Assembly: GCA_002437725.1 (NCBI GenBank)
Contig: DJRF01000010.1
Location: 405,001 to 469,000 of the forward strand
Length of the DNA: 64,000 nucleotides
Direction of reading: 5' to 3'
From: Treponema sp. UBA6367
GTDB taxonomy: Bacteria > Spirochaetota > Spirochaetia > Treponematales > Treponemataceae
The first letter of the stretch is position 1; the number at the start of each line of letters is the position of its first letter. Made by a program: the position numbers and the translations under genes. The notes below the pieces were generated by a model. It had not been told where the DNA came from. It made no database searches and saw only the letters and a list, made by a program, of their open reading frames with translations. This document shows positions 25,934 to 33,811 of the stretch, in pieces.

Positions 25934-27325
25934 ATGATGAGATCACTTTATTCTGGAGTTTCGGGTCTTCAGAATCACCAAACACGAATGGATGTAATAG
26001 GAAACAACATTTCTAACGTTAATACAACAGGCTTCAAACGCGGACGTGTTAATTTCCAAGACATGATAAGCCAGCAACTTGCCGGTGCTGCAAAGCCCAC
26101 AGAAGAACTTGGCGGTGTAAACCCAAAAGACATTGGTCTTGGTATGACTATTGCAACAGTTGAACAGGTTTTTGCACAGGGAAACTTGCAAACTACAGGC
26201 GTTTCTACAGACGTTGCTATTCAAGGTGATGGATTTTTTATTTTGAAAAATGGCGATGAAAGTTTTTACACAAGAAACGGTGCTTTTGGACTGGACCGGG
26301 ATGGAACTCTTGTAAATCCTGCTAACGGAATGCGTGTTCAAGGCTGGATGGCTCGTGAACTCAATGGCGAACAAGTTGTTCAGACTTCTGCAACTCCTAC
26401 CGATCTTGTGATTCCTGTTGGCTCAAAAGATCCTGCAAAAGCAACTGAAAACGTTCTTTTTGCTTGCAACTTAAACAAAAATACTCCTGAAATTTTAGAA
26501 GGTGCAAGTGCTAGCGATATTGCAAAAGGGACTTGGTCAACAGAACAAGAAATTTATGACAGCTTTGGAAATAAACATCTTCTAAATGTGTCTTTTAGAA
26601 GGGTAACTGGCAATCCTAACGCATGGGAAGCAACTGTAAACGTAGATGCAGACAATGCAGACTTTACACAGACTAGAGTAGGGCTTGGCACAACAGACGG
26701 CGTTCAAAATACATTTATTGTAGAATTTGATAATCTTGGCACTTTGCGTTCTGTAACAGATTCTTCTGGAAATGTTTCTAATACAGATGGAGAAATTGTT
26801 CTTACAACTTCTTATACAGTTCCAGAAGCAGAAACTGACGAAAACGGAAATCCTGCCCGCCATACTTTCAATATTAATCTAGGAACAATTGGCAGCATGC
26901 AGAATACTATAACTCAGGCCGCTTCAAAAAGTACAACAAAAGTTTATAGCCAGGACGGTTATACACTTGGTTATTTGTCTAACTTTAAGATTGATTCAAG
27001 CGGAACAATTACAGGTGTTTACGACAATGGCACAAACCGTGTAATAGGTCAGATTGCTCTTGCTACTTTTGCAAACAACAGAGGTCTTGAAAAAGCAGGA
27101 GATTCAACTTATGTTGAAACAAACAACTCTGGACAGGCTAAAATTGGAGAATCTGGAGTTGCAGGAAAGGGCAGCTTGCTAGCAGGAGCTCTTGAAATGT
27201 CTAACGTTGACCTTTCTGAGCAGATGACAGATATGATTGTAACTCAGCGAGGTTTTCAATCTAACGCAAAAACAATTCAAACTGCGGATACCCTGCTTGA
27301 AACAGTTTTGAGTTTGAAACGATAG
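25934..27325 (+). CDS. flgE: Flagellar hook protein FlgE
   Basis: Structural protein of the hook, 463 residues. The N-terminal rod/hook motif (MDVIGNNISNVNTTGFKR) and the C-terminal EMSNVDLSEQMTDMIVTQR are characteristic. Counted from the first Met, Lys sits at 165 (PVGSK) and the only Cys seen at 178 (LFAC), the positions of the residues that self-react into a lysinoalanine cross-link in Treponema denticola hooks. This supports the start at 25934. Last gene of the run; a terminator follows and the flbD-motAB genes usual downstream are not here. Confidence 0.95.
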   Translation: MMRSLYSGVSGLQNHQTRMDVIGNNISNVNTTGFKRGRVNFQDMISQQLAGAAKPTEELGGVNPKDIGLGMTIATVEQVFAQGNLQTTGVSTDVAIQGDGFFILKNGDESFYTRNGAFGLDRDGTLVNPANGMRVQGWMARELNGEQVVQTSATPTDLVIPVGSKDPAKATENVLFACNLNKNTPEILEGASASDIAKGTWSTEQEIYDSFGNKHLLNVSFRRVTGNPNAWEATVNVDADNADFTQTRVGLGTTDGVQNTFIVEFDNLGTLRSVTDSSGNVSNTDGEIVLTTSYTVPEAETDENGNPARHTFNINLGTIGSMQNTITQAASKSTTKVYSQDGYTLGYLSNFKIDSSGTITGVYDNGTNRVIGQIALATFANNRGLEKAGDSTYVETNNSGQAKIGESGVAGKGSLLAGALEMSNVDLSEQMTDMIVTQRGFQSNAKTIQTADTLLETVLSLKR

Positions 27326-27361
27326 TTTTGAAAACTAATTTCTTCTGAACTATAAAAATTA

Positions 27362-27408
27362 AGTCCGATGACTAGTTGTATTTTACAAATAATCATCGGA
27401 TTTTTTAT
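27362..27408 (+). terminator. Terminator after flgE
   Basis: Stem TCCGATGACTAGTTGTA / TACAAATAATCATCGGA (imperfect) with T run. Confidence 0.85.
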
Positions 27409-27410
27409 TT

Positions 27411-27619
27411 AGGTCGAAAGTCGAGTTTTTAGAAAAATAAATAAAAGCGTAAGCGAATTTTCAATTTGTGAAGATTTTGTGCGATAAGAACAATTAAGGT
27501 TGCATAGCAACCCAAACCGATTCAAACGAAGTGCGAGCACAACCATCGGTAGCAAATTGGAAAGTCGCTGAAAGCGTTCTTTTTCACAGTTATAGAAAAA
27601 AAACTCGAATTTCGACCTA
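27411..27619 (+). repeat. Composite family A element, about 209 bases
   Basis: Terminal inverted arms AGGTCGAAAGTCGAGTTTTT and AAACTCGAATTTCGACCT are nearly perfect complements. The interior holds the small palindrome GGTTGCATAGCAACC and ACCGAT...ATCGGT pairing. This is the longest copy of family A and looks like a small non-autonomous mobile element, though no target duplication was confirmed. Confidence 0.65.
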
Positions 27620-27636
27620 TTTAGAGTTTATAAAAA

Positions 27637-27682
27637 ATAAAAACGGCTGAGTCAAGGTATTAGCGTAAGCATAGCTTTTTAA
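27637..27682 (+). repeat. Dispersed palindrome, family B (partial)
   Basis: AAACGGCTGAGTCAAGGTAT then TAGCGTAAGC: the left arm and loop of family B. It runs up to the stop codon of the minus-strand barrel gene. Confidence 0.5.
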
Positions 27683-28935
27683 TATCTGTAACTAAAAGAA
27701 GCAAGAATTGCGGCAAGATTTTTAGGCTCTGAACAATTTAAAACGGATTGAATAGAAAATTCTAGCCTTGCAGTTGGTTCCCATGAAAAAGAAAGTGCAA
27801 CTGTATGTTTGTTGTCTTCGATTTTTGCTTTGTTTGCGCCGTAGTAAAGATATGTTGCCGCCAAAGATGTTGTGTCTGTAATTTCGTATGAGATAAAACC
27901 GAAAATTTGAAAGCGATTGTCAAATGGAGTTATTAAAGATTCTGTTTTTAACTGCAGTGAATGATTTGCAATATCCGTTTGGATGTTAAAAATTTTAGTC
28001 ATGGAAAACGAAATACTAAATTCTTTTTCTAAAAAACCTTTTTCAGAATCCCATAATATAGAAGAGCAAAGGTTGTAGTCTAGCCAAGCGTAGCCGTCAA
28101 ATGCAATGTATGCTTTTTGGGTGGAAAAATCTGTTGTGGAAATATAGCCTGTTTCAATTTGTTGAAATATAGAAAAGTCTGAAAAAAATAAAGCTCTTGT
28201 TCCAATTCTTCCATATTTGCTGTTTAATTTTATATCAAAAGGAAATAAGCTGACCGCTTCAATTGCACTATGCGTTCCAAACGGCATATAATAAGTTGCC
28301 ATCCAATCTGTAGATGTTCTAAAATCTGAAAGAGAAGATGAATTAAATGCTGTTGTTCCAGAACTTGAACCGTTTGAACCAGAAAGAAGGGAAAGAATGG
28401 TGTTTTTGTCTATAATGCTTTTATATTCTTCTTTTGATTCTACAGTTGTAAAGTTTAGAACAGTGTCGTTTCGAGCAGGAGAATTGTTTGGATCCGCCCC
28501 AAAAACCAAGTCTCCTGCGTTGTAGTACATTCCAAATCCCCAGTTTAAGGGCATTTTTCCTGCGGTCAGCCTAGATTCCTGTTGAAAGAACCATGGCAGG
28601 CGAACTTTTAAATAAGCCTTGTTTAAGGAATAAGTTCCTAAAATTCCTGGTTCAGAAAAATCTGATTCAGGAACTGTTGTTAAAGCTAAATCTGTATCAA
28701 CGTATGCCTTTACAATACTTTTGGAATCTGTGTCGATTTTTATTCGTACATCTGCGCTTGTAATCCAGTTGTCTTTCTTCAAAGGAAAATGGATTTTTTG
28801 ACCATTCATGTCAAACTCGTTTTCTGTATGAATCCAGCCTGTCGTCAAATCAAGCTTTGCTCCTGCGCGAGCTTGCGCAAAAATGCTGTTTATAGAAAAC
28901 AAAAAAAGTGACACCAAAAATACTGTTTTTTTCAT
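27679..28935 (-). CDS. Predicted outer-membrane beta-barrel protein
   Basis: 418 residues with a signal peptide (MKKTVFLVSLFLFSINSIFA, cut before QARAG). The mature part has alternating aromatic/polar strands, no cysteine-rich region, and ends in Ser-Tyr-Arg-Tyr, an aromatic C-terminus expected by the barrel assembly machinery. I recognise no named family. It is the last gene of the leftward cluster with two FtsX-type permeases and a LolA-like protein, so it may be the outer-membrane end of that export path. ATG 28935 is preferred over 28950, with GGGA upstream. About 180 bases of repeat-rich DNA separate it from the previous gene, so it could also have its own promoter. Confidence 0.7.
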   Translation of the reverse strand: MKKTVFLVSLFLFSINSIFAQARAGAKLDLTTGWIHTENEFDMNGQKIHFPLKKDNWITSADVRIKIDTDSKSIVKAYVDTDLALTTVPESDFSEPGILGTYSLNKAYLKVRLPWFFQQESRLTAGKMPLNWGFGMYYNAGDLVFGADPNNSPARNDTVLNFTTVESKEEYKSIIDKNTILSLLSGSNGSSSGTTAFNSSSLSDFRTSTDWMATYYMPFGTHSAIEAVSLFPFDIKLNSKYGRIGTRALFFSDFSIFQQIETGYISTTDFSTQKAYIAFDGYAWLDYNLCSSILWDSEKGFLEKEFSISFSMTKIFNIQTDIANHSLQLKTESLITPFDNRFQIFGFISYEITDTTSLAATYLYYGANKAKIEDNKHTVALSFSWEPTARLEFSIQSVLNCSEPKNLAAILASFSYRY

Positions 28936-29033
28936 TGATATGATTCCCATAAAAAGTCAAGATTAAAACTTCAGTTTTAGGATTGACTTTTTAAGTTGTT
29001 TCGCAACGAAGTGAGAAACAACAGATGATAAGA

Positions 29034-29052
29034 AAGTTTGCGACGCAAACTT
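29034..29052. repeat. Short palindrome, family C
   Basis: AAGTTTGCGACGCAAACTT, a near-perfect palindrome; related copies at 29882, 32525, 52056 and (degenerate) 61983. Confidence 0.6.
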
Positions 29053-29055
29053 TTA

Positions 29056-29094
29056 AAGATAAAAACAGACGCCATTTTCGGCTGTTTTTATCTT
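29056..29094. repeat. Hairpin repeat with ACGCCATTTTCGG loop
   Basis: Stem AAGATAAAAACAG / CTGTTTTTATCTT (13 pairs) around ACGCCATTTTCGG. A near copy occurs at 33748-33786, after the DUF3793 gene. It lies between two co-directional genes and could be an attenuator or terminator. Confidence 0.6.
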
Positions 29095-29113
29095 AGCTCC
29101 TTTTTGCAGAGCT

Positions 29114-29863
29114 TTAATAACTAAGTTCCGAAACGCTAAAAAGTTTTTCCGCAATAGGTTTGTCTATCTCTACTGAAGATATATACATTGTGGTCTCGCT
29201 GTTTTTCTTTAAAAGATTTTTAGTAACGCTTTTTACCGAAATCCAGTGGCCATCAAAGTTTTTAATATTGTAAAAACGGCTTTCGTTTAGTGCTTTTCCG
29301 CTTGCGCTATAGTCAATTTCTTTTACTGTTGCATAAGTTTTTTTGTCAAGCCATAGCTCCTGTTTTTGATACAACTGTTTTCTGTTCTTTGCAGTTAACA
29401 TAACGTGGTAACATTCTGCGCCGTCAATTGTTTCTTCCGCTATGAGTTCTCCAGAATAGTTGTTCAAAATGGAATTATCGCCTGTAAGGTCTTCATAAGT
29501 AAAATCAGAACCCATAATGGAATCTTTTAAAGCGCTTCCTTGAAGTCTGATTACTTCTTCTGCGTCTGGATAAAAAAGATAAACAGAATCTTTTAAGCGC
29601 AAGATTTTTTGGCCTGCGTCTGGACCTTCTGTGACGGTGATTAGGGTATCTCCGTTCCTTTTTGCAAAACTTTCAAAGTAGTTGTATGTTGTGCCAAACT
29701 TGTCTTTTACTTCGATTTTTGCATTCATTCTGCCAGTTTCGTACAGCTTGTTCTTGTCGTAACTGTTCATAATTTGCTCTATAGAAATTTGAGATGTTTG
29801 CGCAAAGAGTGTCGCTGCAAATATCAGAAATACAGAGCAAAGAATTTTTTTATTTTTTTTCAT
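29114..29863 (-). CDS. Periplasmic LolA-like outer-membrane lipoprotein-sorting protein
   Basis: 249 residues with a signal peptide (about 1-22, ending TLFAQ). The rest fits the LolA/LolB-like half-barrel of 'outer membrane lipoprotein-sorting proteins': YNYFESFAKRNGDTLITV, LRLKDSVYLFYP, and ELWLDKKTYATVKEIDY. Such proteins carry lipids or lipoproteins across the periplasm and are usually encoded next to ABC or RND exporters. Here it follows two FtsX-type permeases. Start 29863 has an excellent SD (GAGGAGG); the longer in-frame start would not. The cargo is unknown. Confidence 0.8.
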   Translation of the reverse strand: MKKNKKILCSVFLIFAATLFAQTSQISIEQIMNSYDKNKLYETGRMNAKIEVKDKFGTTYNYFESFAKRNGDTLITVTEGPDAGQKILRLKDSVYLFYPDAEEVIRLQGSALKDSIMGSDFTYEDLTGDNSILNNYSGELIAEETIDGAECYHVMLTAKNRKQLYQKQELWLDKKTYATVKEIDYSASGKALNESRFYNIKNFDGHWISVKSVTKNLLKKNSETTMYISSVEIDKPIAEKLFSVSELSY

Positions 29864-29881
29864 ATTACCTCCTCGATAAGA

Positions 29882-29900
29882 AAGTTTGCGATGCAAACTT
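29882..29900. repeat. Short palindrome, family C
   Basis: AAGTTTGCGATGCAAACTT in the leader of the LolA-like gene, immediately before its SD on the minus strand. Confidence 0.6.
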
Positions 29901-29937
29901 AAAAAGATGAAGATTGACGCAATTTCCATCAGTGTAT

Positions 29938-31212
29938 TTAGTTTTCTGAACGCAATGCTTCTGCTGGTTGAACTTTTAATGCCATTCTTGCTGGAACTAT
30001 GCTTGCAACAACTGCGGTTAAAAATCCCATAACAAAAAATTCTATATAATGTTTTAGCCCCAAGTGAGGATAAAGCATTAGTTTTACATTAAAGCCTTCC
30101 ATAGAACTGTAAACAGAACCGGAAAGGTCTATTCCAGTATGATAAGCAATTGTTATAATTACTGATGAAATTACAGTTGCTGTTCCAGCTGCAATTGCAG
30201 AAATTATAACAGTTTCCATAAGAAATAAGATTACAACCGTATGAGGTCCCATTCCTAGTGAAAGAAGGCTTCCAATTTCTTTTTTTCTTTCCATAACGCT
30301 CATAAGTGTGCTGTTAAAAATAACAATTGCAGAAAGCAAGAAGAATATGAATGCCATTATTGCATACATTGTATCTGCGTATCTAAATATAGCATACAAA
30401 GTATTTCCTCTGTACCATGGAAGAATTTCAAGATTTTTAAGTAATTCATTTTTTTTCATTTGTAGAATGACACTTTCTGTAAGTTCTTCGTTTTCCCAGT
30501 TATCTGTTATAACAAGAATTTCTGCTGCGTTTCCATGCATTCGCAATAGTTTTGAAAGAGTGTAGAAGTCCATCAAAATTACGCTTCCTGAATAATCGCT
30601 ATCTGCAAAACTTACAACTGCGCTGATTTTAACTGTGCAACCGTTTGTTCCATTGCCGGCAGTTCTTGTCATAAATGTAAATTTGTCGCCTGCGTGAAGT
30701 TCATATTTTTGCGAAAAGTTTTTGGAAACAACTACGTTTTTTTCAGGATTTTCACCTGTAACAGTTTCGAGATTTCCTTCTAAAATTTGATTATCCTTAT
30801 CAGAAAGGTTGTATCCGTTTTTTAAATCTACTCCATAAATTTGGCAGGCTTTTGTTTCTCCATTTTTATAAACTGCAACTGCTGTTGAAATTTTAGGAAG
30901 TGCGCTTATTACGTGAGGAATTTTTTTTATTTCTTGGATTACAGAATTTGTGTCTTCTACATACAGATTTAGCGGAGTAATTCTTTCATTTTCTGTGTAC
31001 AAAGGATTTCTAACGCGTATTACGCCAAGCTCGTTGTGAGTAAAATTGTATTTCATGTCATCTAAGGAACCATATTCTGTCGCCATATAGACATCAATTA
31101 TCAGCGTTACTAAAAAAAGCGCTAAGCCAGAAAGGATTGTACGCCTTTTGTTTCTTAAAATATTTTTCCAGGCCAGTTGAAATATTAGTTTTATGCTTCC
31201 GATTTTATTCAT
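29938..31212 (-). CDS. ABC transporter permease, FtsX/MacB family (second)
   Basis: 424 residues. Topology fits the MacB/LolC-E fold: one N-terminal helix (about 20-42, after AWKNILRNKRR), a large periplasmic domain (about 45-270), and three C-terminal helices separated by ERKKEIGSLLSLGMG, the coupling-helix motif contacting the ATPase. The motif PAEALRSEN at the end is typical. Forms a pair with the similar gene upstream and likely a heterodimeric permease like LolC/LolE. Acts in the inner membrane to extrude lipid-linked or other cargo from the periplasmic side. Confidence 0.87.
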   Translation of the reverse strand: MNKIGSIKLIFQLAWKNILRNKRRTILSGLALFLVTLIIDVYMATEYGSLDDMKYNFTHNELGVIRVRNPLYTENERITPLNLYVEDTNSVIQEIKKIPHVISALPKISTAVAVYKNGETKACQIYGVDLKNGYNLSDKDNQILEGNLETVTGENPEKNVVVSKNFSQKYELHAGDKFTFMTRTAGNGTNGCTVKISAVVSFADSDYSGSVILMDFYTLSKLLRMHGNAAEILVITDNWENEELTESVILQMKKNELLKNLEILPWYRGNTLYAIFRYADTMYAIMAFIFFLLSAIVIFNSTLMSVMERKKEIGSLLSLGMGPHTVVILFLMETVIISAIAAGTATVISSVIITIAYHTGIDLSGSVYSSMEGFNVKLMLYPHLGLKHYIEFFVMGFLTAVVASIVPARMALKVQPAEALRSEN

Positions 31213-31232
31213 GTTTTTACCTTTGCAAATTT

Positions 31233-32510
31233 TTAGTTCTTAAAAATATCTGCTATTTCCTTTTTTACAATAGAAACTGTTGGAATGATTGCAGCAATTC
31301 CAGCGGTTATCAATGCGCCTGCTGTTACTTTTATAAATCCAACAGGATCCCATGCAGAGCGAACGATGTTATTTATTCTAAAGCCCATATCCACGTCGTC
31401 TAAAAGTCCGCCAATATTGATTCCCGCTGTGCTCATAGGAATATTTAAAAGGCAAGCCACTGCAAAGCCAAGAATACAGCCTACAATTCCGATTGAAACG
31501 CCTTCGCACATAAAAAGTCTTTTTATGTAGCCAGAAGAATATCCCATTGCCTTTAGCATAGCAATTTCATTTTTTCTTTCAATAACAGACATCAGCATTG
31601 TATTGCTTATTCCGACTGCGGCTATTACAAACATAAACAGCATAAGAATATCTGTTACAAGCGTGTAAAAACTTTGTATATTCATGCTGTCTTTGTTTAT
31701 TTCTCTCCAGGTTTTAAGTTCTGCATTCGTTTTTGAAAGAAGCTGTGTTTCTTGCAAATCTTTTTTTAGTTTTTCGATATTTTGGTCTACATTAAAACGG
31801 CTTCCTAATCCTGCATCGATGGCGGTAACAGCGCCGTTCATTTCAAGCATTTCGTCAAGATAGTTTATATCCATAAAAATGTAGTTTGAATTGATTGTGG
31901 TGTCTGGGCAGTGAAGAATTCCAACGATTGGAACATCTATAGTTTGCGTAAAACCACCTCGTCCTTTGCATTGTACTGTTATGTAATAGCCTAATTGGGC
32001 ATTCATATCGTCGGCAATCCAGCTTCCCACAACAACGCCGGTGCAGTATGGCTCATCAGCATTTTTTTCAAGCCAAGTACCGGTTCTTATACTTTCATGC
32101 AGCTTGTAAACAGATTTCGTCTTAATAGGGTCAATCCCTATGAGAGCTCCTGTTATGCTTCCTGACGCTTCAAAATAGTCTTCGTTAAAGAAGATTTCAC
32201 ATTCGCTAGCAAGTTCTGGAGTGCAGGGGATTTTTTCGCTATTTAAATAATTTGTTATAAGTTCAACATCTTTTTTTTCTATTAAATAGTCAATTGGAAG
32301 TTCTTCTATTTTTTCAAAATATCCTTTTGCAAAGAACTTAACTCCTGAACATTCGTAGTTTAAAAGATTTATATCAGTTTCATTTGCAATGCCGTAAATT
32401 AGCGCATCAAACAGCACTGTAAAAACTACACCAAAAGCCACTGCGCTTGCAGTAATTAGACTTCGCCTTTTGTAACGAAGCATATTTTTCCAAGCCATTT
32501 TCAGAATCAT
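31233..32510 (-). CDS. ABC transporter permease, FtsX/MacB family (first)
   Basis: 425 residues with the same plan as the next permease: N-terminal helix after AWKNMLRYKRRSL, a long periplasmic part, then three helices around ERKNEIAMLKAMGYS. ATG 32510 (MILKMAWKN) is used because AAGGG precedes it; the in-frame TTG at 32540 lies in a family C palindrome. It is separated from its ATPase gene by 32 bases and from the second permease by about 20 bases, which supports one complex. Confidence 0.87.
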   Translation of the reverse strand: MILKMAWKNMLRYKRRSLITASAVAFGVVFTVLFDALIYGIANETDINLLNYECSGVKFFAKGYFEKIEELPIDYLIEKKDVELITNYLNSEKIPCTPELASECEIFFNEDYFEASGSITGALIGIDPIKTKSVYKLHESIRTGTWLEKNADEPYCTGVVVGSWIADDMNAQLGYYITVQCKGRGGFTQTIDVPIVGILHCPDTTINSNYIFMDINYLDEMLEMNGAVTAIDAGLGSRFNVDQNIEKLKKDLQETQLLSKTNAELKTWREINKDSMNIQSFYTLVTDILMLFMFVIAAVGISNTMLMSVIERKNEIAMLKAMGYSSGYIKRLFMCEGVSIGIVGCILGFAVACLLNIPMSTAGINIGGLLDDVDMGFRINNIVRSAWDPVGFIKVTAGALITAGIAAIIPTVSIVKKEIADIFKN

Positions 32511-32524
32511 AATTTTTCCCTTAA

Positions 32525-32544
32525 AAACTTTGCAATGCAAATTT
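32525..32544. repeat. Degenerate family C palindrome
   Basis: AAACTTTGCAATGCAAATTT between the ATPase and first permease genes; imperfect but of the same design. Confidence 0.4.
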
Positions 32545-33289
32545 ATTTTCCAGTTGGAATTGGAGCGTTTAAATTTTCAATCTTACCGTCGCGAATTCTA
32601 ATAATTCTTCTAACCGTTTGCATAACAAGCTGATCGTGTGTTGAAAATATACAAGTTACATTGTGTTTTTCGTTTAACTCTTTCATAAGCTCAAGAATCA
32701 TTTTACTGTTTTTTGAGTCCAAATTTGCCGTTGGTTCATCCGCTAAAACTACAGCAGGTTCTTTTACAAGCGCGCGCGCAATTGAAATTCTTTGCTGTTG
32801 TCCTCCTGAAAGTCTTGAAGGAGTTCGGTCTTGCAACCCATCAAGTCCCACTTCTTTTAGCATATTCCAAGCTCTTTCTTTGATTTCTTCTTTTGAAAAT
32901 TTATTCAATAAAAGAAGCGCCATTTCTACATTTTCTTGGGCAGTTAATACAGGAATAAGATTGTAACTTTGAAATACAAAACCTATTTTTTCGCGGCGAA
33001 GCAAAGTTTTTTGTTTTTGATTCATGGTTGCAATGTCGCTGCCTTCAAGAAGTATATGGCCTTCTGTTATAGAATCCAAACATCCAATTAAGTTTAAAAG
33101 AGTTGTTTTTCCAGAGCCGGAAGGTCCTGCAATCGCTGTAAATTCTCCTTTTTCAATATCTGCAGAAACTCCATCTAACGCATGAACTTCAATAGTCGAT
33201 TCAGGTAAATTTTTCTTAATCTTCTTCTTTTTAGATGAATCAACAAAATAGATTTTTTTTACATCTTGAATTTGCAAAATCTTTTCCAT
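32543..33289 (-). CDS. ABC transporter ATP-binding protein, LolD/MacB type
   Basis: 248-residue ATPase. Walker A GPSGSGKTT, Q-loop VFQSYNLIP, signature LSGGQQQRISIARAL, Walker B VVLADEPTANLD and the H-loop CIFSTHDQ are all intact. The residues around LLNLIGCLD and GHILLEGSDI place it with LolD/MacB/FtsE exporters working with FtsX-type permeases, two of which follow. An insert rich in lysine (KKKKIKKNLPES, about 20-31) near the N-terminus is unusual. First gene of the transporter part of the cluster. Confidence 0.93.
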   Translation of the reverse strand: MEKILQIQDVKKIYFVDSSKKKKIKKNLPESTIEVHALDGVSADIEKGEFTAIAGPSGSGKTTLLNLIGCLDSITEGHILLEGSDIATMNQKQKTLLRREKIGFVFQSYNLIPVLTAQENVEMALLLLNKFSKEEIKERAWNMLKEVGLDGLQDRTPSRLSGGQQQRISIARALVKEPAVVLADEPTANLDSKNSKMILELMKELNEKHNVTCIFSTHDQLVMQTVRRIIRIRDGKIENLNAPIPTGK

Positions 33290-33307
33290 AAACTACCACC
33301 AAAATTT

Positions 33308-33727
33308 TTATGAGAGAACTTTTTCGCCAAATGCACGGCATTTTTCACAATCTTCACCGTTTGGCTCCAAGTTTACGGCTAAAGGTTCTTGAATAAGAAT
33401 TGCTCCTGCAGCATTTAAACGTGCTTCCCAATCTCTAAGCCATTGGCCGTCGCCCCAGTCATAAGAACCGAATATTCCAACTTTTTTTCCACTTAAAGAG
33501 TTTTCAATTCCTGTAAAAAATTCTTCTACAGAGTCTTCAAGCACTTCATCGCCCATTGCAGGACTTCCCAAAAGAATTGCATCTGAATTTAAAGCTTCAG
33601 TTGAATCTGCATTTTCTGCAGTTGAAAAATAAGTTTCCGCGCCTTTAGATTCTGCTCCTTCTTTTATGAGCAAAGCCATTTTTTCAGTGTTTCCAGTTGT
33701 TGAAGCATAAACGATAGATATTTTCAT
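33308..33727 (-). CDS. Flavodoxin
   Basis: Small FMN electron carrier, 139 residues. The phosphate-binding loop YASTTGNTEKMA is at the N-terminus; FGSYDWGDGQWLRDW is the second FMN loop. Close to clostridial-type short flavodoxins that replace ferredoxin when iron is scarce. ATG 33727 follows a good AAGGGG SD. It sits between a DUF3793 gene and an ABC exporter; the gap to the ATPase gene is 18 bases, so they are likely co-transcribed. This position suggests an iron-starvation link. Confidence 0.92.
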   Translation of the reverse strand: MKISIVYASTTGNTEKMALLIKEGAESKGAETYFSTAENADSTEALNSDAILLGSPAMGDEVLEDSVEEFFTGIENSLSGKKVGIFGSYDWGDGQWLRDWEARLNAAGAILIQEPLAVNLEPNGEDCEKCRAFGEKVLS

Positions 33728-33747
33728 TTTTTCCCCTTTAGAAAGCA

Positions 33748-33786
33748 AAGATAAAAACTGACGCCATTTTCGGATGTTTTTATTTT
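33748..33786. repeat. Hairpin repeat, second copy with ACGCCATTTTCGG loop
   Basis: AAAGATAAAAACT and ATGTTTTTATTTT arms around GACGCCATTTTCGG; near copy of 29056-29094. Lies between the DUF3793 and flavodoxin genes. Confidence 0.55.
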
Positions 33787-33811
33787 CCCTTCTATTATTT
33801 TTAATTTTATT

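Larger units (their letters stand above)
27326..27678. other. Intergenic stretch between flgE and the barrel gene
   Basis: 353 bases without a gene. It holds the flgE terminator, the largest family A repeat (27411-27619) with nested hairpins, and a family B copy. No open frame with an SD and no recognised RNA were seen. Confidence 0.7.

Noticed and set aside
27475..27560. Nested hairpins as a possible small RNA or tracrRNA-like gene
   Set aside because: They fall inside the family A element, no promoter or CRISPR/Cas gene is near, and similar palindromes occur elsewhere.
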